Shown: in pieces, positions 53,718 to 63,249 of the stretch
How positions within the stretch are numbered: position 1 is the first letter of the stretch
How the letters are laid out: the number at the start of each line of letters is the position of its first letter
Source of the DNA: G963691885 sp963691885
Lineage (GTDB): Bacteria; Pseudomonadota; Alphaproteobacteria; UBA8366; Aestuariispiraceae
Assembly (NCBI GenBank): GCA_963691885.1
Contig: OY829843.1
Location: 2,542,001-2,606,000, forward strand
Direction: 5' to 3'
Length of the DNA stretch: 64,000 nucleotides
The notes under the pieces: generated by a model
What the model saw: only the letters and a program-made list of their open reading frames with translations
Database searches by the model: none
What the model was told of the DNA's origin: nothing
Position numbers and translations under genes: made by a program

Positions 53718-55118
53718 ATGGACTATATCAGCACGCGCGGGGCATCGCCGGTTCTGGACTTTGAAGATGTCCTGTTGACCGGGCTGGCGCCGGATGGCGG
53801 GCTCTATGTTCCTGCCCATTGGCCGAAATTCACGGCCGAGCAGTTACGCGATATGCGCAGCCTTTCCTATGCCGAATTGGCGGTCGAAGTGATGATGGCC
53901 TATATCGGCGAGAGCATCAGCCGCGCCGATGTGGAGCAGATGGTGGGCGAGGCCTATGGCAATTTTGACCATGACGCGGTCGCCCCGCTGAAACAGTTGG
54001 ACCACAACACCTGGGTCATGGAGCTGTTCCATGGTCCAACCATCGCTTTCAAGGATTATGCGCTGCAACTGGTTGGACGCCTGTTTGATCATGTCCTAAA
54101 AAAGCGTGGTGAGCGGATGACGATTGTTGGCGCGACATCAGGCGATACCGGGTCCGCCGCGCTTGAAGCCTGTCGGGATCGGGACGCGATCGATATCTTC
54201 ATTCTGCATCCGGAAGGCCGGGTCTCCCCCGTTCAACAGCGGCAAATGACAACCATTCCTGCCTCCAATGTCTACAACATTGCCCTGCAGGGGAATTTTG
54301 ACGATTGCCAGGATCTCGTGAAGGCGATGTTTGGGGATGTGCCCTTCCGACAAGACATGCGGCTTGGGGCCGTAAACTCCATCAACTGGGCGCGGGTGAT
54401 GGCGCAGATCGTCTATTACTTTCACGCTGCCCTGTCGCTGGGGGGGCCGGATCGTCCCGTGTCCTTCTCTGTCCCGACCGGGAATTTTGGCAATATATTT
54501 GCGGCCTACGCGGCGAAGAAGATGGGACTGCCCATTGAGCAACTCATCATTGGGTCGAACAGCAATGATATCCTGACCCGTTTCTTTGAAACCGGCGTGC
54601 TTGGGATGGAAGAGGTAACACCCACCCTGTCCCCCAGCATGGATATTCAGAACTCCAGCAATTTTGAACGCTATCTCTTTGATCTCTACGACCGTGATGG
54701 TGCGGCAACCGCTGCTGCAATGGAAACCTTCAAGACAAAAGGCTTCCTGACACCGGGGTCGGAACGCTGGACACTTGCCTGCGCTGATTTCGATGCGCGT
54801 CGTCTGGATGATCAGGGGACCCTTGCGGCGATCGGGGCCTTGCATAAATCAACGGGCGAAATGATTGATCCGCACACGGCAGTGGGCCTGATGGCCGGCT
54901 GGAGTGCGCGACAAGGGGATACACCGCTGGTCACACTCGCCTGTGCCCATCCGGCGAAGTTCCCGGACGCGGTGGAAAAGGCGACCGGTATCAGACCGGG
55001 TCTGCCTGACTTTATGAGTGACCTTTTTGATCGCGAGGAACGGTTCGATGTCCTGGGCAATGGATTGCAGGTGGTCGAGGCCTATGTCCGGGAAAGATCA
55101 CGGGCGGGGCAATCCTGA
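53718..55118 (+). CDS. thrC: Threonine synthase
   Basis: The 466-residue PLP enzyme converts O-phosphohomoserine to threonine. PLP lysine: K112 in GPTIAFKDYALQ. The phosphate-binding and helper regions GATSGDTGSAALEA and SFSVPTGNFGNIFA fit the longer bacterial/yeast type. The N-terminus MDYISTRGASPVLDFEDVLLTGLAPDGGLYVP is typical, so the ATG at 53718 (GGGGCAGAAAGA upstream) is preferred over the in-frame 50-codon extension. Overlaps the next gene's start. Homoserine kinase is encoded at 61045-62046. Confidence 0.96.
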   Translation: MDYISTRGASPVLDFEDVLLTGLAPDGGLYVPAHWPKFTAEQLRDMRSLSYAELAVEVMMAYIGESISRADVEQMVGEAYGNFDHDAVAPLKQLDHNTWVMELFHGPTIAFKDYALQLVGRLFDHVLKKRGERMTIVGATSGDTGSAALEACRDRDAIDIFILHPEGRVSPVQQRQMTTIPASNVYNIALQGNFDDCQDLVKAMFGDVPFRQDMRLGAVNSINWARVMAQIVYYFHAALSLGGPDRPVSFSVPTGNFGNIFAAYAAKKMGLPIEQLIIGSNSNDILTRFFETGVLGMEEVTPTLSPSMDIQNSSNFERYLFDLYDRDGAATAAAMETFKTKGFLTPGSERWTLACADFDARRLDDQGTLAAIGALHKSTGEMIDPHTAVGLMAGWSARQGDTPLVTLACAHPAKFPDAVEKATGIRPGLPDFMSDLFDREERFDVLGNGLQVVEAYVRERSRAGQS

Positions 55119-56377
55119 TGGTTCAGCTCAGCCGGTTGGATAATGGCCTGACGGTCGTCACCGACCCTGTGGATACGGTTGAAACGGCCTCCATTGGTGT
55201 ATGGGTCGGGACCGGGACCCGCGCTGAAATAGATCAGAATAACGGCGTCGCCCATTTCCTGGAACATATGGCCTTTAAGGGAACTGCCCGACGCTCCGCC
55301 CTCGACATTGCAGAAGAAATTGAAGCGGTCGGTGGCCATATGAATGCCTATACCAGCCGTGAATCTACTGCCTATTACATGAAGTTGATGAAGGAAGATA
55401 TCGGGCTGGGTGTCGATATGCTGGCCGATATTCTTCAAAATCCGAGCTTTGATCCCGAAGAGCTGGAGCGGGAACGCTCGGTCATTCTGCAGGAAATCGG
55501 ACAGGTTGAAGACACGCCTGATGATGTCATCTATGACCGGTTTCAGTCTTCCGCTTTCCCTGGCCAATCCATGGGTTTTGCGACATTGGGAACGCCTGGG
55601 ACGGTCCGCGGCATGTCGCGTTCCGCCCTGATGGGTTTCATGGAAGAGGGGTATTGCGCGGAAAATATGATCCTGGTGGGATCGGGAAAGATTGCGCCCG
55701 GCCAGCTGGAAGATCTGGCACAGGATCTGTTTGGCAACCTGCCACGCGGAACCCGGTCCAGACCCCAACCATCCCTGTATCAAGGCGGGACGTCGATTGA
55801 AAACCGGGACAGTGAACAGGTTCACTTTGTCATGGGTTTTCCCGGCTTCGGCTATGATACCAAACGCCACTATGCAGCCACTTTGTTAAGTGCGGTTCTC
55901 GGCGGTGGCATGTCATCGCGGTTGTTTCAGGAAATTCGCGAAAAGCGAGGGCTTGTTTATTCCATCTATTCCTTTGCTTCGGCTTTTTCTGATACCGGTA
56001 TCTTCGGTCTTTACGCAGGGACCGGACCTGAACAGATTGCAAAGCTGGTGCCGGTGGTTTGTGATGTTCTGATGGACAGTACAGAGACCCTGACCGAGGC
56101 TGAAATCACCCGGGCAAAAGCCCAGTTGAAGAGTTCGACCGTGATGGCGCTGGAAAGTACCTCGGCGCGGGCGGAGCAATTGGGAAGCCAAATGCTTGTA
56201 ATGGGGCGTCCAGTTCCGATTGAAGAGCAGATCGCGCAGATTGAAGGCCTTGAAGCATCAGACCTGGTGAATGCAGCGCGGGATATCTTCGCTGGAAAAC
56301 CGACCATAGCGGCAATCGGGCCAGTTGATGCCCTGGAGGACTATGACGCTATTGCACGCCGGTTGCAGGCTGCATAG
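55118..56377 (+). CDS. M16 family zinc peptidase (mitochondrial-processing-peptidase-like)
   Basis: The 419-residue protein has the inverted zinc motif HFLEH (H46, E49, H50) in AHFLEHMAFKGT, and a Glu in ERERSVILQEI as the likely third ligand. The C-terminal half repeats the fold and contains GGGMSSRLFQEIREKRGLVYSIYSFASAF. It is close to the beta-subunit of mitochondrial processing peptidase, as usual in alphaproteobacteria. Its ATG overlaps the thrC stop (TGATGG), a conserved coupling in this class. Confidence 0.93.
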   Translation: MVQLSRLDNGLTVVTDPVDTVETASIGVWVGTGTRAEIDQNNGVAHFLEHMAFKGTARRSALDIAEEIEAVGGHMNAYTSRESTAYYMKLMKEDIGLGVDMLADILQNPSFDPEELERERSVILQEIGQVEDTPDDVIYDRFQSSAFPGQSMGFATLGTPGTVRGMSRSALMGFMEEGYCAENMILVGSGKIAPGQLEDLAQDLFGNLPRGTRSRPQPSLYQGGTSIENRDSEQVHFVMGFPGFGYDTKRHYAATLLSAVLGGGMSSRLFQEIREKRGLVYSIYSFASAFSDTGIFGLYAGTGPEQIAKLVPVVCDVLMDSTETLTEAEITRAKAQLKSSTVMALESTSARAEQLGSQMLVMGRPVPIEEQIAQIEGLEASDLVNAARDIFAGKPTIAAIGPVDALEDYDAIARRLQAA

Positions 56378-56386
56378 GGGGTATTC

Positions 56387-57022
56387 ATGCTCTTCGGTTG
56401 GTTTGGCGATACTCTTCCCCGGATCAAAGTCGAAGGTCCCAGGGTCTATTTGCGCCCGCCGAGGAGGTCCGATCAGAAGGAATGGTTGGCCCTGCGCCGT
56501 GTCAGTCGAACCTTTTTGCAACCGTTTGAACCTGCTTGGGCGGCCGACGCCCTCACACCAATCGCGTATCGCCGGCGGCTGCGTCGGGTTCAGGATGAAT
56601 GGCAGACCGAAATCGGCTATGGTTTTCTGATTTTTGCCGTTGATGATGACCGGATGCTGGGCGGCATCACCATCTCTAACGTCCGCCGCGGCGTCGTTCA
56701 GGGGGCCAGTATCGGGTACTGGATTGGCGAACCCCATCGCCGACAGGGCTTTATGTTCGAGGCAGTCCAGCTCGCCCTGGATTACTGTTTTCGCAACCTG
56801 GATCTGCACCGGGTCGAGGCCGCCTGCCTTCTGGATAATGACGCCAGCCGGAATCTTTTGGAGAAATCGGGTTTCAAACTCGAAGGGATCGCCCGGGAAT
56901 ACCTGCATATCGACAGCAAATGGCAGGATCACAGGATTTTTGGCCTGTTAAGAACGGATACACGCCCGATTCTGGGCGGTATCAAATCAGGCGTGGCCGG
57001 CCTCGCCCGAAAGAAGGGTTAG
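56387..57022 (+). CDS. GNAT acetyltransferase (RimJ/RimL-like)
   Basis: The 211-residue N-acetyltransferase resembles ribosomal-protein-alanine acetyltransferases. The acetyl-CoA-binding motif is SIGYWIGEPHRRQGFMFEAV (about 107-126), followed by LDLHRVEAACLLDNDASRNLLEKSGF. It is 9 bases after the M16 peptidase gene and co-directional, so it completes the thrC-M16-GNAT unit. Its last 36 bases overlap the convergent yqgE-like gene. The protein substrate is unknown. Confidence 0.88.
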   Translation: MLFGWFGDTLPRIKVEGPRVYLRPPRRSDQKEWLALRRVSRTFLQPFEPAWAADALTPIAYRRRLRRVQDEWQTEIGYGFLIFAVDDDRMLGGITISNVRRGVVQGASIGYWIGEPHRRQGFMFEAVQLALDYCFRNLDLHRVEAACLLDNDASRNLLEKSGFKLEGIAREYLHIDSKWQDHRIFGLLRTDTRPILGGIKSGVAGLARKKG

Positions 57023-57589
57023 ATCGATCCCGATCTTGGCAAGCGCCCTTTCCCATTTGGTGGCAACATCGGTGTCAAAGACCAGCGTATCGTCGGCCTG
57101 AACATTCAGCCAGGCGTTCTGCTGGATCTCTGCGTCCAATTGTCCGGGGCCCCAACCGGCGTATCCCAGTGCCAAAAGGTGGTCTTGCGGACCAGTCCCG
57201 CCCGCGATATCGCGCAGGATGTCGATTGTCGCGGTCAGGCCGACCCCATTTTCCATGACCACCGTGCCTTCCTTGGTGTAGTCCCCAGAGTGCAGGACAA
57301 AGCCCCGACCGGTTTCCACCGGACCACCAAAATGGATCTGGATCGCGTCATCAACTGGTCCAGCCGTGATGTCGAGCTGGTCCAGCAACTCGTCAAAAGT
57401 CAATGAATCCATGAGCTTATTCAGAACAAGGCCCATCGCGCCATCTTCATTATGGACGCATAGATAGATCACCGAGCGCTCAAACCGCGGGTCTGACATG
57501 GCCGGCATTGCAATCAGCAACTGACCGGTCAAATAGCCGGAAATGCTGCGTTCTGTTGTGGGTTTAGACGGTCCGAATTTTTCATCCAT
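56987..57589 (-). CDS. YqgE/AlgH family protein
   Basis: The 200-residue protein belongs to a conserved family of unknown biochemical function (AlgH in Pseudomonas). Signature: GQLLIAMPAMSDPRFERSVIYLCVHNEDGAMGLVLNK (about 23-59) and LGYAGWGPGQLDAEIQQNAW near 144. No signal peptide. Convergent overlap of 36 bases with the acetyltransferase gene. Divergent from the DsbD-like gene by 150 bases. Confidence 0.92.
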   Translation of the reverse strand: MDEKFGPSKPTTERSISGYLTGQLLIAMPAMSDPRFERSVIYLCVHNEDGAMGLVLNKLMDSLTFDELLDQLDITAGPVDDAIQIHFGGPVETGRGFVLHSGDYTKEGTVVMENGVGLTATIDILRDIAGGTGPQDHLLALGYAGWGPGQLDAEIQQNAWLNVQADDTLVFDTDVATKWERALAKIGIDLTLLSGEAGHA

Positions 57590-57653
57590 ACCCTGATCCT
57601 ATCAGCAAGTTGCACTACAAGGCCAGACGACACGCACAGAGAAGTGAGCTATA

Positions 57654-57683
57654 TTGACGGTAGATTCAGTGGTGCAGTACTGT
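57654..57683 (+). promoter_or_regulatory. Probable promoter of the DsbD/ScsB-like gene
   Basis: TTGACG at 57654-57659, an 18-base spacer, then TACTGT at 57678-57683, about 57 bases upstream of the start codon. The match to the sigma-70 consensus is good at -35 and moderate at -10. Confidence 0.4.
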
Positions 57684-57739
57684 TTTTGTGGGGGAAAGCG
57701 CGTAAATAGAGTGAGCATTGGTTTTTGTGAAAAGTTGCG

Positions 57740-59872
57740 ATGTTGTCGACCCTTAAATCTGCGGTAATTACGTTTGCGTTGATCCTTGGCACTGCCGCCG
57801 CCGCGCAGGCTGCATCAGGCCCCTGGTCTGATTCCGATCAGGCCTCCGTGCGCCTGGTATCTGCCGTCGAAGGTACTGGGGATAAAGGCGAGTTGCTGCT
57901 GGGGTTGGAGTTTCAGCTGCAACCCGGCTGGAAGGTCTATTGGCGCTCACCCGGGGATGCCGGTTTTCCACCCCGTCCGGATTGGGCGGGTTCTGACAAT
58001 ATCAAATCGGTGGACATGCGCTGGCCGGTGCCAAAGCGTTTTGCAATCCTGGGGTTGGAAAGTTTCGGCTATGAGGATCAGGTAATCTTTCCGCTGCGGG
58101 TAGAGCCCGAAAACGCGGGTGCGCCCATTGCCTTGAACGGCACGATCGACTTTCTGGTCTGTAGCGACATCTGTGTTCCGGGTCTGGCCGAAGTGTCCCT
58201 CGATCTGCCCGCTGGCCCGGCTGAGCCCGGACGGAACCTCTTTGACATCAGCAAGTTCAACTCGCTGGTTCCCCCCGTTGGCGGGACGCCTGATCTGACT
58301 GTGACGCGCGCCGCTGTCATGGATGCGGGCGACAAGAATGTCGAGCTTCAGATCGCCGTTGCCGCGACGTCCGGCATACCGGCCACAGATATTTTTGTCG
58401 AAGGGCCCGAAGGGATTTTCTTTGGAAAGCCCGATTTGGTTTCACAAGCCAATGGTGAGGCAATTTACAGATTGATAGGAGGCGGGGTTGAACTCGCCGC
58501 CCTGCAGGAAGAAGCGCTCACCCTGACGGTTGTGGATGGACCCCGGGCGCTGGAAATGTCGGTTATCCCCATAGCGGGCAGTCTTGCCGAGGATGGTACG
58601 GATTCCAGTCTGACGGCGCTTCTCGGAATTCTGGGGATTGCGGTGCTGGGCGGTCTGATTTTGAACCTGATGCCCTGTGTCCTCCCGGTTCTGTCGTTGA
58701 AACTTCTCTCGGTTGTCAGTCATGGCGGCGGCAACAAACGGGATGTCCGGTTTGGCTTTGTTGCGTCTGCGGCGGGGATCATTGCGGCCTTCATGGTCAT
58801 GGCAGCGGCGTTAATCGCGCTCAAAATGGCCGGCAGTGCTGTTGGCTGGGGCTTGCAGTTCCAGCAACCCGTTTTTTTGAGTTTTATGATTGTCGTGGTT
58901 GTGTTGTTCGCGGCGAACCTCTTCGGCCTTTTTGAAATTCGCTTGCCGCAATTTGTCTCTGACTTCGCCTTGAAAGCCTCCGGGGATTCAAAAGGACAAT
59001 CGGGCCGTCCGTCGTTCAGCGGCAATTTCCTGACCGGTGCTTTTGCCGCGCTTTTGGCGACACCCTGCTCCGCCCCATTCCTTGGAACGGCGTTGGGATT
59101 CGCGCTAAGCCGGGGGCCGCTTGAGATTTCTGTTGTATTTGCCGCACTGGGTTTCGGGCTGGCATTGCCCTATCTGGTGGTGGCGTTGTTCCCCGGCCTT
59201 GCCACAGCTTTACCAAAGCCTGGCGCCTGGATGGTCAAATTGCGCATCGCGTTGGGTGTATTGCTGCTGGCAACGGCGGTTTGGTTAGTCAGTGTGTTGC
59301 ACACGGCGGCTGGTACCGACATGGCCATATCGGTTGCTGCCCTGGCTCTTCTGGCGGGTGCCGTAGCCGGGATCGGCAGAGTTCCCGGATCTCGTCTAGG
59401 GTGTCATGCGGGTTTGGTTTCCGCTGGATTGGCGGTTGCGGCGCTTGTTGTCCCGCTTGTTAAACCGGTTGCGGTTACGACCCCGGTTGCGAGTGCGGAG
59501 GACGAGCATTGGGAAGACTTTGATGCAGCAGCCTTGCAAGCCCATCTTGATGCGGGGCGCGTGGTGTTTGTGGATGTGACGGCGGACTGGTGTATTACCT
59601 GCCAGTTCAACAAAGCCCGTGTCTTCACCGACACGGCCTTTGGGGCACTGGTCGAACAACAGGATTTCGTCACCATGCGCTGGGACTGGACCCGTCCCAA
59701 TCCGGACATTGCCAAATATCTGGCCAGTTATGGGCGCTATGGCATTCCTTTTAACGTGGTCTATGGACCGGGCGCCGAGCAGGGTATTCCGCTACCGGAA
59801 TTGTTGGATATCGGGGACGTTCTCGCCGCTGTATCCACGGCGGACAGCAACAGGCTTTTGGCCCGTCAATAG
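57740..59872 (+). CDS. Cytochrome c biogenesis/thiol:disulfide interchange protein (DsbD/ScsB-like)
   Basis: The 710-residue inner-membrane protein carries reducing power from the cytoplasm to the periplasm. A signal peptide (about 1-27) precedes an N-terminal periplasmic domain with a cysteine pair (LVCSDICVPG). The CcdA-like eight-helix core (about 285-590) has two membrane cysteines in MPCVLPVLSLKLL and ATPCSAPFLGTALG. The C-terminal thioredoxin domain has C618-I-T-C621. This is the ScsB layout, longer at the N-terminus than DsbD. Partners are not visible. Confidence 0.92.
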   Translation: MLSTLKSAVITFALILGTAAAAQAASGPWSDSDQASVRLVSAVEGTGDKGELLLGLEFQLQPGWKVYWRSPGDAGFPPRPDWAGSDNIKSVDMRWPVPKRFAILGLESFGYEDQVIFPLRVEPENAGAPIALNGTIDFLVCSDICVPGLAEVSLDLPAGPAEPGRNLFDISKFNSLVPPVGGTPDLTVTRAAVMDAGDKNVELQIAVAATSGIPATDIFVEGPEGIFFGKPDLVSQANGEAIYRLIGGGVELAALQEEALTLTVVDGPRALEMSVIPIAGSLAEDGTDSSLTALLGILGIAVLGGLILNLMPCVLPVLSLKLLSVVSHGGGNKRDVRFGFVASAAGIIAAFMVMAAALIALKMAGSAVGWGLQFQQPVFLSFMIVVVVLFAANLFGLFEIRLPQFVSDFALKASGDSKGQSGRPSFSGNFLTGAFAALLATPCSAPFLGTALGFALSRGPLEISVVFAALGFGLALPYLVVALFPGLATALPKPGAWMVKLRIALGVLLLATAVWLVSVLHTAAGTDMAISVAALALLAGAVAGIGRVPGSRLGCHAGLVSAGLAVAALVVPLVKPVAVTTPVASAEDEHWEDFDAAALQAHLDAGRVVFVDVTADWCITCQFNKARVFTDTAFGALVEQQDFVTMRWDWTRPNPDIAKYLASYGRYGIPFNVVYGPGAEQGIPLPELLDIGDVLAAVSTADSNRLLARQ

Positions 59873-60048
59873 CGTTCGAAGGCCTGCCCTCCATACACCT
59901 CTGCATGTTTCCCGGATATGCCCCTCATTTTAGGGTGGAATTACGCCCAAGACGGTATACATAAGTGACAGCAATATGGCTGCGTTGGCGGGTCTGCCCG
60001 CAGCTTTTCACGAATTTCAAAGTTAAACACCGGAAGGGGATCAGGAAT

Positions 60049-60528
60049 ATGATCAAAGTTGGAGACAAATTGCCGACCTCAGGTCTTAAGACAATGGGTG
60101 AAAACGGCCCGGAAGAGGTGGATCTGAACGCCATGTTCTCAGGCAAAAAAGTGGTTCTGTTTTCGGTTCCCGGTGCGTTCACACCGACATGTTCCGCGAA
60201 ACACCTGCCAGGCTTTGTTGAGAATGCCGATGCCTTCAAGGCGAAGGGTGTTGATCATGTGGCCTGCCTTTCCGTGAACGATGCTTTCGTCATGGGTGCC
60301 TGGGGCAAGGACCAGAATGTTGGTGATTCCGTCGCCATGCTGGCCGATGGCAGCGCTACTTATAATACCGAACTGGGCCTTGAGCTGGACCTCGTTGCCG
60401 CCGGTCTTGGTATGCGCGGTCAGCGTTACGCGATCATTGCGGACGATGGTGTCGTAACCCATCTCGCCGTTGAAGAGCCGGGCGCGTTCGAAGTTTCTTC
60501 GGCTGAGGCGATCCTCGCAAAACTCTGA
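60049..60528 (+). CDS. Peroxiredoxin (Prx5-like)
   Basis: The 159-residue thiol peroxidase has the peroxidatic C48 in PGAFTPTCSAKHLPGF and a second cysteine C73 (HVACLSVND). The Prx5 signature (GAFTPTCSxxHLP) is clear. Members reduce peroxides with glutathione/glutaredoxin or thioredoxin. The ATG at 60049 follows GGAAGGGG and starts the family-like MIKVGDKLP. A good terminator follows at 60556-60593. Confidence 0.93.
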   Translation: MIKVGDKLPTSGLKTMGENGPEEVDLNAMFSGKKVVLFSVPGAFTPTCSAKHLPGFVENADAFKAKGVDHVACLSVNDAFVMGAWGKDQNVGDSVAMLADGSATYNTELGLELDLVAAGLGMRGQRYAIIADDGVVTHLAVEEPGAFEVSSAEAILAKL

Positions 60529-60555
60529 TCCGGAGTCAGCGGATCTGATGGTTCC

Positions 60556-60593
60556 AACCCCCGATGCAGATGTGTCGGGGGTTGTTTCGTTTT
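60556..60593 (+). terminator. Rho-independent terminator of the peroxiredoxin gene
   Basis: AACCCCCGA (60556-60564) pairs with TCGGGGGTT (60575-60583), nine base pairs with a 10-base loop, followed by the T-rich GTTTCGTTTT. On the minus strand no T run follows, so it serves the plus strand. Confidence 0.8.
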
Positions 60594-60601
60594 GAGACCA
60601 G

Positions 60602-61048
60602 CTATCGGCCTTCGGCTTCCAGCCCCTGTCTAGCAAGTTCGTCGGCGCGCTCATTTTCCGCGTGTCCGGCATGCCCCTTTACCCAGTGCCAGGTCACATT
60701 ATGCCGCTCAGCCGCGGTTTCCAGGCGTTGCCAAAGGTCAGCATTTTTCACCGGTTTTTTTGCAGCGGTTTTCCAACCGTTACGACGCCAGCCGTGGATC
60801 CATTTTGTAATTCCGTCCCGGACATAAACACTGTCTGTTGTGATGGAAACATCCATGGGTCGCTTTAGCACTTCCAAAGCCTGTATTGCGGCCATGAGCT
60901 CCATCCGGTTGTTGGTGGTTTCCGGCTCACCCCCGGACAATTCCCGCTCCTCGCCGCGCCAGCGCATAAGGGCACCCCAACCCCCTGGACCAGGATTGCC
61001 GCTGCAGGCCCCGTCTGTGAAAATTTCGACCAGCGACTTTTCACTCAT
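60602..61048 (-). CDS. rnhA: Ribonuclease HI
   Basis: The 148-residue enzyme degrades RNA in RNA-DNA hybrids. The catalytic acidic set is D12 (FTDGACSGNPGPGGWG), E50 (NRMELMAAI), D72 (TTDSVYV) and D136 (NERADELAR), all in place. Its ATG overlaps the thrB stop (ATGA), a gene order common in alphaproteobacteria (ispH-thrB-rnhA). Confidence 0.96.
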   Translation of the reverse strand: MSEKSLVEIFTDGACSGNPGPGGWGALMRWRGEERELSGGEPETTNNRMELMAAIQALEVLKRPMDVSITTDSVYVRDGITKWIHGWRRNGWKTAAKKPVKNADLWQRLETAAERHNVTWHWVKGHAGHAENERADELARQGLEAEGR

Positions 61049-62046
61049 GGGGCAGTGTTGGACCCGTTGGTCAGAATGTCACCTTCTGTCAGGCCATAAG
61101 CCCCGATCCCCTCAACACCCTGATGGAAATTCAGGATTGTTGCGTATTCCAGCGGATCCTTGGGTTTCACAAAGGCCCCTTCGGGATGGTTGAGCCAGTC
61201 AAACAAGCGGGTCAGCAAAAAGCGAATCGCCGCACCGCGGGCAAGGATGGGCACCGCCTTTATTTCAGCCTCGTTCAAGGGGCGCACTTTTATATAGGCT
61301 TTCAGTAACAGGCGGGCCTTGGTCACATTGAAACTGCCATCCCGTTCAAAACACCAGGCATTCATGCAAACGACAAGATCGTAGATATAGAAATCATTGC
61401 AGGCGAAGTAGAAATCGATCAACCCGCTCAGTTTCTCACCCCGAAAGAAGACATTATCCGGGAAAAGATCCGCGTGACAGACGCCGCTCGGCAGGTCAGT
61501 CGGCCAGTTCGCCTCAAGGAAAGAAAGCTCGCGCTCAATCATTGCCGGTAATCCGGGCCGTACTGTATCGGCGTGATCCTGACATTGCTCAAACAGGGGG
61601 CGCCAACTTTCGATCGACAGGTTGTTTTTGCGTGTCTGGTCAAAATCGGCCCCGGCCATATGCAGCCTGGCCAGTGCGGATCCCAGTTCTTCGCAGTGGA
61701 AGGGCTGGATGCGGCGCGGCCACATGCCTTCCAGAAAACTTGTCAGTGCGGCAGGGCGACCACAGAGGCGGCCCAGGGAAAGGCCAACCCGATTGACGAT
61801 GGGCTGGGGGCAGGGAATCCCTCTGCTTTCCAGATGCTGCATCAGGTTTAGGAAAAAAGGCAGATCTTCTGGATGCACACGTTTTTCGTAGAGAGTGAGG
61901 ATGAAGAATCCTTCGGTGGTTCGCAGCAGATAGTTGGTGTTCTCAACACCCTCTGCGATCCCTTTGCAGGAAACGACCTCGCCCAGCCCGTATCCTATAA
62001 GGAATGCAACCAGATCTTCATCGGTAACTTCGGTGTAAACAGCCAT
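61045..62046 (-). CDS. thrB: Homoserine kinase (choline-kinase-fold type, ThrB2)
   Basis: The 333-residue kinase phosphorylates homoserine, the step before threonine synthase (thrC at 53718-55118). It belongs to the aminoglycoside-phosphotransferase fold, not the GHMP type: catalytic loop VCHADLFPDNVFF (about 190-202) and metal-binding GLIDFYFACNDF. The N-terminus MAVYTEVTDEDLVAFL is characteristic of alphaproteobacterial ThrB. 18 bases after ispH; overlaps rnhA. Confidence 0.94.
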   Translation of the reverse strand: MAVYTEVTDEDLVAFLIGYGLGEVVSCKGIAEGVENTNYLLRTTEGFFILTLYEKRVHPEDLPFFLNLMQHLESRGIPCPQPIVNRVGLSLGRLCGRPAALTSFLEGMWPRRIQPFHCEELGSALARLHMAGADFDQTRKNNLSIESWRPLFEQCQDHADTVRPGLPAMIERELSFLEANWPTDLPSGVCHADLFPDNVFFRGEKLSGLIDFYFACNDFYIYDLVVCMNAWCFERDGSFNVTKARLLLKAYIKVRPLNEAEIKAVPILARGAAIRFLLTRLFDWLNHPEGAFVKPKDPLEYATILNFHQGVEGIGAYGLTEGDILTNGSNTAP

Positions 62047-62064
62047 GGTCTCTGTTGTATCCGT

Positions 62065-63060
62065 TCAGGACACGAGAATGCGTGGCAGTTTGAAGGTGAT
62101 GTCTTCCGTCGTTGAAATCACTTCTTCTACGGTAAGGTCGAAACGCTCTCTGCATGCGGCAATAACCTCATCAACCAGGACTTCCGGCGCAGAGGCACCA
62201 GCGGTAATGCCGAGTGTCTTAACACCGTCAAAATCGTCCCAATCAATATCATGAGCGCGTTGAATGAGCTTGGCTTTAGGACAGCCTTCGGTCAGGGCAA
62301 CATCAACCAACCGTTTGGAATTGGACGAGTTTGGCGCGCCGATCACAAGGACCATGTCGGATTTCTTTGCGATCTCCCGGGCGGCGGCCTGTCTGTTGGT
62401 TGTCGCGTAACAGATGTCCTCCTGTTTTGGCGCGTGTATGGAGGGGTATTTCTCCTTCAACGCGTTCAAGATATCGACGGTCTCATCCACCGATAATGTG
62501 GTCTGGGTGGCGTGCGCCAAGACCTGGTCGGCTGGAAAATCGAGTTTTGCAACATCTTCAAGGGTTTCAACCAGGGTAATCGCACCGGGCGGAAGTTGAC
62601 CCATTGTGCCCACGACCTCCGGATGGCCATCATGACCGATCAGCACCACATGACGTCCTTCACGATGATGGCGCTCAGCCTCTCTATGAACCTTTGAGAC
62701 CAGCGGGCAGGTCGCATCGACATAGATCATGTTCCGGCGTTCCGCCTCTGCTGGCACGGCCTTGGGCACTCCATGGGCGGAAAACACAACCGGGCGGTCA
62801 TCCGGAACTTCATCGAGTTCCTCGACAAAGACAGCACCCTTAGCCTGGAGGGATTCCACGACAAACCGGTTGTGGACAATTTCGTGGCGGACAAATACCG
62901 GTGCGCCATATTTCTCCAAAGCGGTTTCGACAATTAGGATGGCCCGATCGACACCCGCACAAAACCCGCGGGGGCCTGCCAGAACAATGTCCAGAGACCG
63001 CTTGCCATCCGATGCGGACACCCGTTCATTTACGGCTTGGGTTTGATCTGTCTCTGTCAC
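62065..63060 (-). CDS. ispH: 4-hydroxy-3-methylbut-2-enyl diphosphate reductase
   Basis: The 331-residue iron-sulfur enzyme makes isopentenyl and dimethylallyl diphosphates, the last step of the MEP pathway. Three cluster cysteines are in place: C34 (GPRGFCAGVDRAI), C118 (VDATCPLVSKVH) and C217 (EDICYATTNRQAA). H64 (EIVHNRFVV) and the E-x-T region are also present. First gene of the ispH-thrB-rnhA unit. Confidence 0.97.
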   Translation of the reverse strand: MTETDQTQAVNERVSASDGKRSLDIVLAGPRGFCAGVDRAILIVETALEKYGAPVFVRHEIVHNRFVVESLQAKGAVFVEELDEVPDDRPVVFSAHGVPKAVPAEAERRNMIYVDATCPLVSKVHREAERHHREGRHVVLIGHDGHPEVVGTMGQLPPGAITLVETLEDVAKLDFPADQVLAHATQTTLSVDETVDILNALKEKYPSIHAPKQEDICYATTNRQAAAREIAKKSDMVLVIGAPNSSNSKRLVDVALTEGCPKAKLIQRAHDIDWDDFDGVKTLGITAGASAPEVLVDEVIAACRERFDLTVEEVISTTEDITFKLPRILVS

Positions 63061-63249
63061 GTTGTCATCCGTCTCTGGCGCTTAGGATCCCTGACCAACC
63101 ATAGGTTATATCATGCCCCTAGTGTAGTGTTAGCCGGTTCTTTGTCCAGATGATTGTCCGGGTAACAGGGGGGTGATTGTCTTCATTGATGAAACGCCGC
63201 TATAACTGGACCGGTACAAGAAATACTAGATGCTGATTGCGAGTTATTC

